In this document: piece after piece, positions 1 through 8,247 of the stretch
Layout of the letters: each line of letters opens with the position of its first letter
Numbering within the stretch: position 1 is the first letter of the stretch
NCBI RefSeq assembly: GCF_003610235.1
Contig: NZ_RAPR01000001.1
Coordinates: 8,804,001-8,868,000 of the forward strand
Direction: 5' to 3'
Origin: Catellatospora citrea
Lineage (GTDB): Bacteria > Actinomycetota > Actinomycetes > Mycobacteriales > Micromonosporaceae
Length of the DNA stretch: 64,000 bases
The notes under the pieces: generated by a model
What the model saw: the letters and a program-made list of their open reading frames with translations, nothing else
The model's database searches: none
What the model was told of the DNA's origin: nothing
Position numbers and translations under genes: made by a program

Positions 1-1
1 G

Positions 2-379
2 GCCGAACGGCTGCTCGGCCGGCAGTTCACCGTGACGCAGGGCTCGTACAGCCCGGGGGAGGACCCGACGTCCGCGGGCACCCACGACGGCGGCGGCGCG
101 CTCGACCTCGCCGTGGACGGCCTGACCTCCGCCCAGCGCACGTCGGCCGTCCGCCGGCTGCGCGAGGTGGGCTTCGCCGCGTGGCTGCGCACCCCGTCCC
201 AGGGGAACTGGCCGTATCACATCCACGCGATCGCGCTGGCCGACACGGACCAGTCGACCCCGGCCCGCAACCAGGCCGGGGACTACTACCTGGGCCTCAA
301 CGGCCTCGCCAACCGCGGCGCCGACGACGGCCCGGTGGTCGACCCGAAGGTCACCTGGGAGCAGTACCAGCGGGCGTGA
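2..379 (+). CDS. Peptidase M15-like / cell-wall hydrolase-like protein, C-terminal part
   Basis: The gene starts before the window; 125 C-terminal residues are visible, with the reading frame open from base 2 to TGA at 377-379. The segment contains GTHDGGGALDLAV and, about 35 residues later, WPYHIHAIALAD. A His/Asp pair followed by an HxH motif is the zinc-ligand pattern of M15-type D-Ala-D-Ala carboxypeptidase folds, so a metal-dependent peptidoglycan peptidase or related wall hydrolase is likely. The final 29 bases overlap the 3' end of the convergent DUF4142 gene. The N-terminal part, including any signal peptide or binding domain, cannot be seen, so the assignment rests on these motifs only. 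Confidence 0.55.
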   Translation, partial: AERLLGRQFTVTQGSYSPGEDPTSAGTHDGGGALDLAVDGLTSAQRTSAVRRLREVGFAAWLRTPSQGNWPYHIHAIALADTDQSTPARNQAGDYYLGLNGLANRGADDGPVVDPKVTWEQYQRA

Positions 380-914
380 CGGGGATCTGCACGTTGAGCT
401 GCGCCGCCGCGGCGATCAGCTGCTCGTGGTGCTTGGCGATGACCGGCAGCGCGTCCTTGGCGAGCTGCACGACGGCGGGATCCTGACCCTTGGCGATCTC
501 GGCCTCGGTCGCCGCCATCGCCGCCTCATGGGCCTTGAGCTGCGACGGCACCCACGCCTGGTCGAACAGCGCGCCGTTGAGCTGCAGCATGTGCTGCAGG
601 TCGACCTGCTGGTCGCTGTTCATCTGGCCGGGCAGCGGGACCCCCTGCTGCTGCGCCACGGCCTGCAGCGCGTCGTCGAGCTGCTGATGGTCGTGCTTGA
701 ACTCCGCGCCGAGTTGCACGACGACCGTCGAGGCGCCCTGGTGGGTGGCCGCGAGGTTGTTGACCGCGATCTCGGCCAGGTTCGCCTGGTGCGCGCCGGC
801 CAGGTAGGCGGCGTCCTGCGGCGCGACGGGCGCCGCGGTGACCGGTCCGGCCGTGGTGAGCAGCGCGACGGCCAGCGCCGCGACCGGTACGCAGATGTTT
901 CGCAAGAGCCTCAT
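351..914 (-). CDS. Secreted DUF4142 family protein
   Basis: This is a 187-residue protein with a clear Sec signal peptide (MRLLRNICVPVAALAVAL, then TTAGPVTAAP). The mature part is entirely helical and rich in His and Gln, e.g. EFKHDHQQLDDALQAVA and AKHHEQLIAAAAQL, which is the DUF4142 (ferritin-like helical bundle) pattern. I chose ATG at 914 because the signal peptide begins there and a GGGGG ribosome site lies about 7 nt upstream; an in-frame upstream start adds 16 unstructured residues. The family is secreted and often stress-associated, but its molecular role is unknown. It runs convergently into the preceding gene with a 29-bp overlap. Confidence 0.8.
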   Translation of the reverse strand: MRLLRNICVPVAALAVALLTTAGPVTAAPVAPQDAAYLAGAHQANLAEIAVNNLAATHQGASTVVVQLGAEFKHDHQQLDDALQAVAQQQGVPLPGQMNSDQQVDLQHMLQLNGALFDQAWVPSQLKAHEAAMAATEAEIAKGQDPAVVQLAKDALPVIAKHHEQLIAAAAQLNVQIPVTPAGTAPR

Positions 915-969
915 GGCGGTACCCCCGTACGCCGGGCACCGCGAGGACGCGGTGCTGTGCACTGTTGAG

Positions 970-1021
970 TTCCCATCGAGGGCCCGGGTCCAAACAACGA
1001 GGGCCGGGCCCCGGGTGGGAA
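970..1021 (-). terminator. Nested inverted repeat downstream of the alpha/beta hydrolase gene
   Basis: Arms TTCCCA (970-975) and TGGGAA (1016-1021) enclose a second pair, GGGCCCGG (980-987) and CCGGGCCC (1004-1011). The element lies 90 bp beyond the stop of the minus-strand hydrolase and before the DUF4142 gene. It fits a GC-rich, U-less actinobacterial terminator, but could also act as a 5' structure of the DUF4142 message. Confidence 0.45.
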
Positions 1022-1109
1022 ATGCGACGGTGAGGCCGGAACGCGACGAACCACACCGTCGCGGGCGGCCGCCGGGACTACGCGACGGCGCGCCCTCGCG
1101 CTGACCGCG

Positions 1110-1985
1110 TCAGTGCCGGCGGGTGCCGAGGACGATCTCGGCCAGGGCGGGCAGGGTGGCGCTGCCGGTGTCCAGATAGCCGTCGTGGCCGCGCACGCCG
1201 TCGGTCGGCAGCAGCCGTGCGCCGAACTCGACGGTGCCGGGCCGGGTGCCGTGGCCCAGGCCCAGCACGCGTACGCCGGGGACGCGGCGGATCCAGTCGG
1301 TGGGCGCCTCCGCCGCCCATACCCGCGCGTCGGTGCCCAGGTCGCGTACGTGGTCGTGGCCCATGCCGGGGCTGCCGACGGCGACCAGGTCGCCGACCTG
1401 CGCGGGCAGCGCGCTCGCGGCCAGGCCCAGCACGGTCGAGCCGTAGCTGTGCCCGACCAGCGTGATCGCCGCGGCCGGGCGTTCCCGCACCAGGCGCACG
1501 ACGAACCTGGTCAGCGCCGCCGCACCGGCCGCGGCGCTGGACTCGGTGACCACGTCCATTCCCCAGCCGTCGGGCGGGTCGTAACCGAGCCAGGCCACGA
1601 CGGCGATCCGGGCGCCGGGGGACTGGCGTAGCAGCTCCGCGTACAGCTGCCGGGCCTGCACCGCGGGGGCCCGGCGCGCGACGCCACCGAGCCCGCGATC
1701 GAAGTCGGCGACGGTCGTGCCGACGCCGGGCACCAGGACCGCGATCCGGTCCGCAGTGGACAGCTCGCCCAGGACCTCGACGGCGAGACCGTCCCCGACC
1801 GGGTCGAACAGCAGGAATCGGCGGCCTTGCGCGGCCCACCCGGCGAACGGGTCGCCCGCGGCGGTCAGCGCGGCCGCGGCCTGCGCGAAGTCGACGGCGT
1901 CGGGCAGCGGCGCGGACGCGGGGGCGGCGAACAGGCCCAGCGCGAGCGCGCTGACCGTGCCGACGGAGAGCAATCTCGAACGCAT
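1110..1985 (-). CDS. Secreted alpha/beta hydrolase (DUF1023-like)
   Basis: The protein has 291 residues and begins with a signal peptide (MRSRLLSVGTVSALALGLFA, cleavage near APASA). The nucleophile elbow GHSYGS is preceded by the strand AAITLVGH; a core strand IAVLVPGVGTT marks the oxyanion region, and GHDGYLDTGS near the C terminus probably holds the catalytic His. This arrangement matches the actinobacterial DUF1023 alpha/beta hydrolases, secreted esterase/lipase-like enzymes of unknown substrate. A GTG three codons upstream (1994) is an alternative start; ATG 1985 places the positive n-region correctly. It stands alone, followed on its own strand by an inverted repeat. Confidence 0.75.
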   Translation of the reverse strand: MRSRLLSVGTVSALALGLFAAPASAPLPDAVDFAQAAAALTAAGDPFAGWAAQGRRFLLFDPVGDGLAVEVLGELSTADRIAVLVPGVGTTVADFDRGLGGVARRAPAVQARQLYAELLRQSPGARIAVVAWLGYDPPDGWGMDVVTESSAAAGAAALTRFVVRLVRERPAAAITLVGHSYGSTVLGLAASALPAQVGDLVAVGSPGMGHDHVRDLGTDARVWAAEAPTDWIRRVPGVRVLGLGHGTRPGTVEFGARLLPTDGVRGHDGYLDTGSATLPALAEIVLGTRRH

Positions 1986-2059
1986 GGGCGACACCGTGCG
2001 TCGCGGGCCACCCCGCCCGCGTCGCCCTGCGGAGCCGTTCCGGCGGTGCTACCCGGGTG

Positions 2060-2713
2060 CTACTCGCCGGCGGCGACCAGACCCGACTCGTACGCCAGCA
2101 CCACCGCCTGCGCCCGGTCGCGCAGCCCCAGCTTGCCCAACACCCGGCTCACATGGGTCTTGACCGTCTGCTCGGCGAGCACCAGCAGCTCCGCGATCTC
2201 CTGGTTGGACATGCCGCGGGCGATCAGCCGCAGCACCTCGGTCTCCCGCGCGGTCAGCGCGTTGAGCGACACCGGCCGGGGCCGGTCGGGGCGGGGCCGC
2301 GACGCGAACTCGGCGATCAGCCGCCGGGTCACCGACGGGGCGAGCAGCGCCTCCCCGCCCGCCACGACGCGCACGGCGTGGATCAGGTCGGCAGCCGGGG
2401 CGTCCTTGAGCAGGAACCCGCTGGCCCCGGCGCGCAGCGCCTCGTACACGTAGTCGTCGAGGTCGAACGTCGTCAGAATGATCACCTTGGGGCGCTCGGC
2501 CCCGGCCAGCCGCCGGGTGGCCTCCAGGCCGTCCATCACCGGCATGCGCACGTCCATCAGCACGACGTCCGGGTCCAGGCGACGGGCGGCCGCCACCCCC
2601 TCGGCCCCGTTCGCGGCGTCACCGAGCACCACCAGATCGGGCTGCGCGGCCAGCAGCGCCCCGAATCCCTGTCGCACCATGGCCTGGTCGTCGACGATCA
2701 GGACCTTGATCAA
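2060..2713 (-). CDS. NarL/FixJ-type response regulator (LuxR HTH)
   Basis: This 217-residue regulator has an N-terminal receiver domain (KVLIVDDQAMVRQGF; phospho-acceptor Asp in DVVLMDVRMP near residue 54; Lys in FLLKDAP) and a C-terminal LuxR helix-turn-helix (LTARETEVLRLIARGMSNQ). The start codon is TTG, whose bases overlap the TGA of the upstream sensor kinase (TTGA, 2710-2713), so translation is coupled and the two form a cognate pair. Expected role: DNA-binding output of the adjacent kinase. Its targets cannot be read from the sequence. Confidence 0.9.
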   Translation of the reverse strand: MIKVLIVDDQAMVRQGFGALLAAQPDLVVLGDAANGAEGVAAARRLDPDVVLMDVRMPVMDGLEATRRLAGAERPKVIILTTFDLDDYVYEALRAGASGFLLKDAPAADLIHAVRVVAGGEALLAPSVTRRLIAEFASRPRPDRPRPVSLNALTARETEVLRLIARGMSNQEIAELLVLAEQTVKTHVSRVLGKLGLRDRAQAVVLAYESGLVAAGE

Positions 2714-3930
2714 TGCACTCCTCCGTCCGGCAGCAGCGCCGTCACCGCGAACCCGCCGTCGCCGGTCGCCTCCGTGCTCAGCTCGCCGTCGAGGATGGCG
2801 ACCCGTTCCCGCATCCCGACCAGGCCGTGCCCGGCACCGGGCGGCCGGGCCGGACGTCCGGTCGGGCGTCCGTTGCGCACCCGCACCCGCAGGCCCTGCT
2901 CGTCGGCGGCCAGGGACACGTCGACCCGCGCGCCGGGCGCGTAGCGGGCCGCGTTGGCCAGCGCCTCCTGCACGATGCGGTATGCCGTCAGGGCCGCCGC
3001 CTCGCCGATCGGCCGCAGCGGCAGCTCCATCACCAGGTGCACGTCCACCCCGGCCGCTCGCGCGTCATCCACCAGCGGTCCCAGTTCGGCCAGGCCGGGC
3101 TGGGGTGCGGTGAGGGCCGGGTCGTCGGCCTGGCGCAGCACCGACAGCAGGCGGCGCATGTCGTCGAGCGCGGTGCGCGCCGACGCGGCGATCTCGGTGA
3201 ACTCCTCCTTGGTGGGCCCGGACAGGTCGGCGACGCGGTAGGGGGCGGTCTCGGCGCGCACCGCGATCATCGACATGGAATGCGCGACGACGTCGTGCAT
3301 CTCGCGGGCGATGCGGGTGCGTTCCTGCAGGATCGCGCGGCGGGCCTGCTCCAGCTCGCTGCGCTCGGACTGCTCGGCCAGGGCCCGCTGGCTGCGCCGC
3401 CGCCGCCGCACCTGGTCGCCCACCAGCATGATCGCGGCCAGCAGCACGGTCACGCCCCAGGCGTTGGCCGTGTTGGGCACGTACAGCCACACCGGCAGCA
3501 GGCTGAGCAGCCAGCACCAGGCGCCCACCCCCGCGTCGGCGCGCAACGCCACGAACCACAGCACCGCCAGGAAGGCCAGGATCTGCACCGGGTTCCACGG
3601 CCACGACTCCGTCGCGGCGAACCCGGCCGGCCCGAACAGCAGCGCGGCGAAGCCGATCCGCCAGGCCAGCAGCGGGCGGAACACCATCAGCGCCGCGGGC
3701 GCGGTGCCCGCCGCGGCCAGCAGGACCGACCATCCGGTGGACAGGTTGCGGTTGTCGCTGAGGTATTCGTAGGCGGCGCTGGTGAGGCTGATCAGCGCCA
3801 GCAGCAGGACCGGGGCGAGCAGCGTCCGGACGCGGAGCCACCGGCGGCTCGGCGACGCCGCGGGCGGGTAGTCCGCGCCGACGAACAACCGGCGCAGGTC
3901 GCCGAACACCTGCCCGCCGGGCCGCCGCAT
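2710..3930 (-). CDS. Two-component sensor histidine kinase (HisKA_3 / NarX-like)
   Basis: The 406-residue membrane kinase has about five hydrophobic segments in its first 200 residues (e.g. TLLAPVLLLALISLT, MVFRPLLAWRIGFAALLF), a coiled linker, the phospho-acceptor helix RIAREMHDVVAHSMSMI (His in the H-box), and a C-terminal ATPase domain with GHGLVGMRERV. This is the usual layout of actinobacterial 'DUF4118/NarX-like' kinases. ATG 3930 was chosen; an in-frame start 37 codons upstream adds residues with no domain character. It overlaps the response-regulator gene by 4 bp, which makes them a pair. The N-terminal sensor has no recognisable ligand domain, so the signal may be membrane or envelope state. 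Confidence 0.88.
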   Translation of the reverse strand: MRRPGGQVFGDLRRLFVGADYPPAASPSRRWLRVRTLLAPVLLLALISLTSAAYEYLSDNRNLSTGWSVLLAAAGTAPAALMVFRPLLAWRIGFAALLFGPAGFAATESWPWNPVQILAFLAVLWFVALRADAGVGAWCWLLSLLPVWLYVPNTANAWGVTVLLAAIMLVGDQVRRRRRSQRALAEQSERSELEQARRAILQERTRIAREMHDVVAHSMSMIAVRAETAPYRVADLSGPTKEEFTEIAASARTALDDMRRLLSVLRQADDPALTAPQPGLAELGPLVDDARAAGVDVHLVMELPLRPIGEAAALTAYRIVQEALANAARYAPGARVDVSLAADEQGLRVRVRNGRPTGRPARPPGAGHGLVGMRERVAILDGELSTEATGDGGFAVTALLPDGGVH

Positions 3931-4120
3931 CGCACTGTCCACCGGCCGAAGCCTACGGCGCGCCACCGTGGCGGTCGTCATACCCGGGTGCCAGGCGCAG
4001 GTCATACCGCGGTATCGGGTGGCCGGTCGGCGGCTGTTCACTTCGCGTTGACCTGATCAACTCCAACCGGTCAGCCGTGCTCGGTACCAAGACCTCGTCC
4101 ACCCTTGGTTTGGAGCCTCG

Positions 4121-6451
4121 ATGTCCTTCCCCACCCGGGCGATCGCGGGAGCCGGCGCCGCCGGTCTCGCCGCGGCGCTCCTGCTCAGTGGCGGCCCCAC
4201 GCAGGCCGCCGATTCGCCGCAGACGTTCAACCGCATAGCGACCTTCCCCGTATACCTGAACACCTCGGCCACCGACGCCGCGTCCGCGGAGATCTCCGCG
4301 GTCAGCGCCGACGGCAAGACCGTGATCTACACCGACGCGTCCGGTGACCGGATCGGCTTCGTGAACATCGCCGACCCGGACGCCCCCGCCCCGGCGGGCG
4401 TGCTCGGCCTGCCCGGCTCGCCGACCTCGGTCGCCGTGCTCGGCGAGTACGCGCTGGTAGCGGTCAGCACCGGCGCGGACTTCACCCACCCGGACGGCGA
4501 GCTGCTCGTCGTCGACGTGGCCTCCCGCGCCGTCAAGCGCAGCATCGACCTGGGCGGCCAGCCCGACTCGGTCGCGGTCTCGCCCGACGGCAAGTTCGTC
4601 GCGATCGCCATCGAGAACGAGCGCGACGAGGACGTCAACGACGGCGAGATCCCGCAGGCCCCCGCCGGGTGGCTGGCGGTCGTGGACGTCAGGCCGGCCG
4701 TGGCCGACTGGGCGCTGCGCACCGTGGCGCTGACCGGCCTCGCCGAGGTCGCCCCGACCGACCCCGAGCCCGAGTACGTCTCGATCAACAGCGCCGGCAA
4801 GGCGGTCGTCTCGCTGCAGGAGAACAACCACCTCGCCATCGTCGACCTGGCCACCGGCAAGGTCGACAAGCACTTCAGCGCGGGGCAGGTCACCGTCTCC
4901 GCCGTCGACACCGAGGACGACGACCGGATCAGCCTGACCGGCACCGTCACCGCGCGGCGCGAGCCCGACGGCGTCGTGTGGCTGGGCGCCGACCGGTTCG
5001 CCACCGCCAACGAGGGTGACTACCAGGGCGGCTCGCGCGGCTGGACCGTCTTCGACACCAGCGGCAAGGTCGTCTTCGACGCCGGCAACAGCCTGGAGCA
5101 CCTCGCCGTCACCCACGGCAGCTACCCGGACAAGCGCTCCGACGCCAAGGGCGTGGAGCCGGAGAACGTCGCCACGGGCGTGTTCGGCGGCAAGCCGTAC
5201 CTGTTCGTCAACGCCGAGCGCGGCAACTTCACCGCCGTGTACGAGGTCAGCGACCCGGCCAAGCCGAAGTTCGTCCAGCTCATCCCGACCGCGAACGAGC
5301 CCGAGGGGGTCATCGCGGTGCCGTCGCGCGGCCTCGTCGTGATCTCCAGCGAGCTGGACGACCCGGACAACGGGCTGCGCGGGGCGGTCACCATCGCGAA
5401 GTTCGGGCAGGCTCCGGCGTACCCGTCGCTGGTCTCGGCGAAGTCCGGCGGCCTGCCGATCGCCTGGGGCGCGCTGTCCGGCCTCACCCCGGCCGCGGGC
5501 GAGCCCGCCAAGCTGTGGGGCATCAGCGACAGCGTGTACGCGCCGACCCGGCTGTTCGCCATCGACACCGCCGCCACCCCGGCCGTGATCACCAATGATC
5601 TCACCGTCACCAAGGACGGCAAGGGTGTCGCGCTGGACGCCGAGGGCCTGGCCACCCGGCCCGGCGGCGGCTTCTGGCTGGCCGTGGAGGGTGCGAAGGG
5701 CCCGGAGAACAAGCTGGTGCGCATCGACGCCGCGGGCGCGGTGCAGCAGGAGGTGCCGCTGCCCGCCGACGTCACCGCCAAGCTCGGCAGCAACGGCCTG
5801 GAAGGCGTCGCGGTCACCGGCTCCGGCGCGACCGAGACCGTGTGGGTCGCCGTGCAGCGCGAGCTGACCGGCGAGAAGGGCACCGCCCGCATCGGCCGCT
5901 ACCGGGTCACCGAGGGTGACTGGGCGTGGCTGGGCTACCCGCTCGACGCCGCGCAGACCGGCGCGTGGATCGGCCTGTCCGAGCTGGTGGCGCTCGACGC
6001 GGACACCTTCGCGGTGATCGAGCGCGACAACCAGCGCGGCGAACTCGCCAAGCTGAAGAAGGTGTACACGTTCGACGTGCCCGCCACGATCGGCGCGGCG
6101 GTCACTCCGGTGACCAAGAAGCTCGCCGTCGACGTGCTGCCCGCGCTGCGGGCCGGTAACGGCTGGACCCAGGACAAGCTGGAGGGCCTGACCGTCGGCG
6201 GCGACGGCAACGTGTACGCCGTCACCGACAACGACGGCATCGACGACGCCACCGGCGAGACCGTGTTCCTGCGCCTGGGCAAGGCGAACGCGGTGTTCCC
6301 GGGCGTGTTCCCGCCCGCCGACGGCGGCGAGGGCGGCGGCCTGCCCGTCACCGGCGCCAAGGTCACCACGCTCGTCGGGATCGGCCTGCTGGTGCTGGCC
6401 CTCGGCGCGGGCCTGTTCCGGCTGGCCCGGCGACGTCGCCCGGCGGCCTGA
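4121..6451 (+). CDS. LPVTG-anchored, phytase-like esterase/choice-of-anchor surface protein
   Basis: The 776-residue protein starts with a Sec signal (AIAGAGAAGLAAALLLSGG, cleavage after TQAA). A beta-propeller-like body follows: residues about 40-440 carry repeated VAVSPDGKFVAIA-type blades, and residues about 440-730 match the 'esterase-like activity of phytase' region (DAEGLATRPGGGFWLAVEG, SNGLEGVAV, DKLEGLTVGGDGNVYAVTDNDG). The C terminus is a complete sortase signal: LPVTG, a hydrophobic span (TLVGIGLLVLALGAGLF) and RLARRRRPAA. It should therefore be covalently fixed to the wall. GGAG five bases before ATG 4121 sets the start. It is monocistronic, with a strong terminator directly behind it. 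The substrate is unknown; phosphoesters are plausible. Confidence 0.82.
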   Translation: MSFPTRAIAGAGAAGLAAALLLSGGPTQAADSPQTFNRIATFPVYLNTSATDAASAEISAVSADGKTVIYTDASGDRIGFVNIADPDAPAPAGVLGLPGSPTSVAVLGEYALVAVSTGADFTHPDGELLVVDVASRAVKRSIDLGGQPDSVAVSPDGKFVAIAIENERDEDVNDGEIPQAPAGWLAVVDVRPAVADWALRTVALTGLAEVAPTDPEPEYVSINSAGKAVVSLQENNHLAIVDLATGKVDKHFSAGQVTVSAVDTEDDDRISLTGTVTARREPDGVVWLGADRFATANEGDYQGGSRGWTVFDTSGKVVFDAGNSLEHLAVTHGSYPDKRSDAKGVEPENVATGVFGGKPYLFVNAERGNFTAVYEVSDPAKPKFVQLIPTANEPEGVIAVPSRGLVVISSELDDPDNGLRGAVTIAKFGQAPAYPSLVSAKSGGLPIAWGALSGLTPAAGEPAKLWGISDSVYAPTRLFAIDTAATPAVITNDLTVTKDGKGVALDAEGLATRPGGGFWLAVEGAKGPENKLVRIDAAGAVQQEVPLPADVTAKLGSNGLEGVAVTGSGATETVWVAVQRELTGEKGTARIGRYRVTEGDWAWLGYPLDAAQTGAWIGLSELVALDADTFAVIERDNQRGELAKLKKVYTFDVPATIGAAVTPVTKKLAVDVLPALRAGNGWTQDKLEGLTVGGDGNVYAVTDNDGIDDATGETVFLRLGKANAVFPGVFPPADGGEGGGLPVTGAKVTTLVGIGLLVLALGAGLFRLARRRRPAA

Positions 6452-6458
6452 GTGAGCC

Positions 6459-6495
6459 GAGGGGGTCGCGGCGTCTGGCGGTCCGCGGCCCCCTC
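6459..6495 (+). terminator. Rho-independent-type hairpin after the LPVTG protein gene
   Basis: A 13-bp GC-rich stem pairs 6459-6471 (GAGGGGGTCGCGG) with 6483-6495 (CCGCGGCCCCCTC), with one G-T pair and an 11-nt loop. It begins 8 bases after the stop codon at 6451. There is no U-tract, as is common in actinobacteria. Confidence 0.75.
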
Positions 6496-6641
6496 TCCCA
6501 CGTTCAAGCCCTCGGTGGCGCACAGATGCTGGGCACGGAACGTAGTCGACCCCTCTCGCTCGGTTCACTGACCGGCGGTGCCGGCTCACAGTACGTGCCG
6601 ATTCCTTGGCGACAAGCCCCTTGAGCTGGCAATCTTGCCGC

Positions 6642-7313
6642 GTGCAGGCAGAGCAGCTGGCCGATTTCACCTGGGCCTTCGACGTCGTACACCCGGACGC
6701 CGAGCGGCGGCGGGCCGCGATCGAGCGCGAGCGGGGCTACCAGGACGACTGGGCCCGCCTGCACTCCTGGTCGCGCGTCGTGCGCCCGCGCACCGGCGAC
6801 GACGCGGAGCGCCCCGATCCGCGCCTGGTCGCCGAGCACGACCAGACCGAGGCCGCCAAGCGCGACGTGCACGCCCGGATGTTCGCCGCACCGATCTGGC
6901 ACTACCTGGCCGCGGAGACCGCGCAGGAGCGTGCGCCGTTCGCCCGGTTCGCCGTGCTCTTCCTGCGGTGGGAGACCGACTTCCCGCAGGAGTGGGCCGA
7001 GCATGCCCTCAGCTGGCCGGCCAAGCGGCAGATCCTGCGCACCCTCGCCGCCGACGGGCCGACCGTGGAGACCCACGCCGAACTGCTGGGCCTGCTGTCA
7101 GCCGCGATCGGCCGCGAGCACCGCTGCGAGGACCTCGGCTACCTCAAGATCGCCCGTACGCTGCACGAGCCCACCGTCCGCATGATCATCGAATCGGCCG
7201 AGCGAAGCCTGGACGGCCTGGTCCGGCTGCGCGCCGGCTACCTGGGCTGGGCCCTGGACAACCCGGCCGCCCCGGTCACCCCCGCCTCCTGGCGGCGCTG
7301 GCTGCGCGGCTGA
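6642..7313 (+). CDS. Conserved hypothetical protein, all-helical
   Basis: I do not recognise this 223-residue protein. It is soluble, charged and predicted all-alpha: an Arg/Glu-rich N-terminal region (AERRRAAIERERGYQDDWARL), a middle WETDFPQEWAEHALSWPAKR and a C-terminal WRRWLRG. There is no signal peptide or membrane span. GTG 6642 was chosen; TTG 6606 in the same frame is an alternative that lacks a ribosome site. Its last 38 bases overlap the 3' end of the convergent membrane-protein gene. The 190 bp upstream of it hold only the terminator of the previous gene and no further ORF that I can support. Confidence 0.6.
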   Translation: MQAEQLADFTWAFDVVHPDAERRRAAIERERGYQDDWARLHSWSRVVRPRTGDDAERPDPRLVAEHDQTEAAKRDVHARMFAAPIWHYLAAETAQERAPFARFAVLFLRWETDFPQEWAEHALSWPAKRQILRTLAADGPTVETHAELLGLLSAAIGREHRCEDLGYLKIARTLHEPTVRMIIESAERSLDGLVRLRAGYLGWALDNPAAPVTPASWRRWLRG

Positions 7314-8097
7314 ACCGCCACCGCGGCGGTCGAGCTGACCGGCTGACGCGCAGCCAGGCGAACTGCCCGGCCATCGTCACGATCAGCGCGAGGCTGAACG
7401 CGGTCGCGACGCCCCAGCGGTCGACCGACACGGCGACGGTGAAGCAGAAGACCGCGAAACCGACCAGCCCGGCCAGCACACCGCGCAGCGTGCGCACCGT
7501 CTCCGCCGAACCGTGGCGGGCCAGCACGAACGCCGCCACCACGCTGGTGGCGATCGGGAACGGGGCCAGCACCCCGGTCATCGCCGGCCCCAGCGCGCTC
7601 GACAGCGTGGTCACCAGCACCACCAGCGCCGCGGTCGCCGCGGCCCGGCCGGGCAGGTCCCACCACGGCCACGCGGTCGCCGGGCGTGCGCCTGTCACAG
7701 CCGCCTCCGGTGGCATCACGCGCGATGCGACCGCGATCCCGGCGAGCGCCACCGGCAGGCCCCACCAGGCGGGCAGGGTCACCTGCGCAACGAGCAGGTC
7801 TGCGGCCAGGCAGGCCGCCCAGGCCACCGCCAGCGCGCCGAGCCACCGCAACCGGCGCGAGCACCAGGCGAAAACGACCGCGAACAGCGCGAGCGTCACC
7901 AGTCCGAGCAGCGAGGACGCCGCCGCCTCGGCCCCGAACGCCGTGCCGTGCTCCAAGCAGGTGATCAGCAGGATCGGTCCCGCCACGATCGGCAGCGTCA
8001 CCAGCACGCCTGTGACCTGCGCCCCCCATCGCCGCCCGGCCAGTGACGAGCCGACGACCAAGGCAGGTGCCAGCAGGAGTTTGAGTAGCAGCGTCAC
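7276..8097 (-). CDS. Integral membrane protein with internal tandem duplication
   Basis: The protein has 273 residues and about nine to ten hydrophobic segments with hardly any soluble loops. Two copies of one motif, TGVLVTLPIVAGPILL (about residue 30) and TGVLAPFPIATSVVAA (about residue 175), occupy equivalent places in the two halves, so it is probably a duplicated transporter-like bundle. A Pro in the middle of a glycine-rich helix in each half recalls substrate-binding helices of small solute carriers, but I cannot name the family. The start is set at GTG 8097 because a TAGATT -10 box (8104-8109) ends 6 nt upstream. The in-frame GTG at 8103 would abut that box. Confidence 0.7.
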   Translation of the reverse strand: MTLLLKLLLAPALVVGSSLAGRRWGAQVTGVLVTLPIVAGPILLITCLEHGTAFGAEAAASSLLGLVTLALFAVVFAWCSRRLRWLGALAVAWAACLAADLLVAQVTLPAWWGLPVALAGIAVASRVMPPEAAVTGARPATAWPWWDLPGRAAATAALVVLVTTLSSALGPAMTGVLAPFPIATSVVAAFVLARHGSAETVRTLRGVLAGLVGFAVFCFTVAVSVDRWGVATAFSLALIVTMAGQFAWLRVSRSARPPRWRFSRAASAARRRG

Positions 8098-8103
8098 GGG
8101 CAC

Positions 8104-8109
8104 AATCTA
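8104..8109 (-). promoter_or_regulatory. -10 box for leaderless membrane-protein gene
   Basis: TAGATT on the minus strand ends 6 nt before GTG 8097 with no ribosome-binding site between, as in leaderless actinobacterial transcripts. Confidence 0.5.
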
Positions 8110-8247
8110 GACGGCGTCGAACGCGGGTCCGGTCGCTGCGCGGCTGGTCGAGATCGCTGTGGCGACCGGACACCAGACGGCGACGCCGGTGCGTCGCATC
8201 GCGCCGTCAGTGTGGCGACCGCCTTGTGCAGGCGGTGGCGCAGGTCG

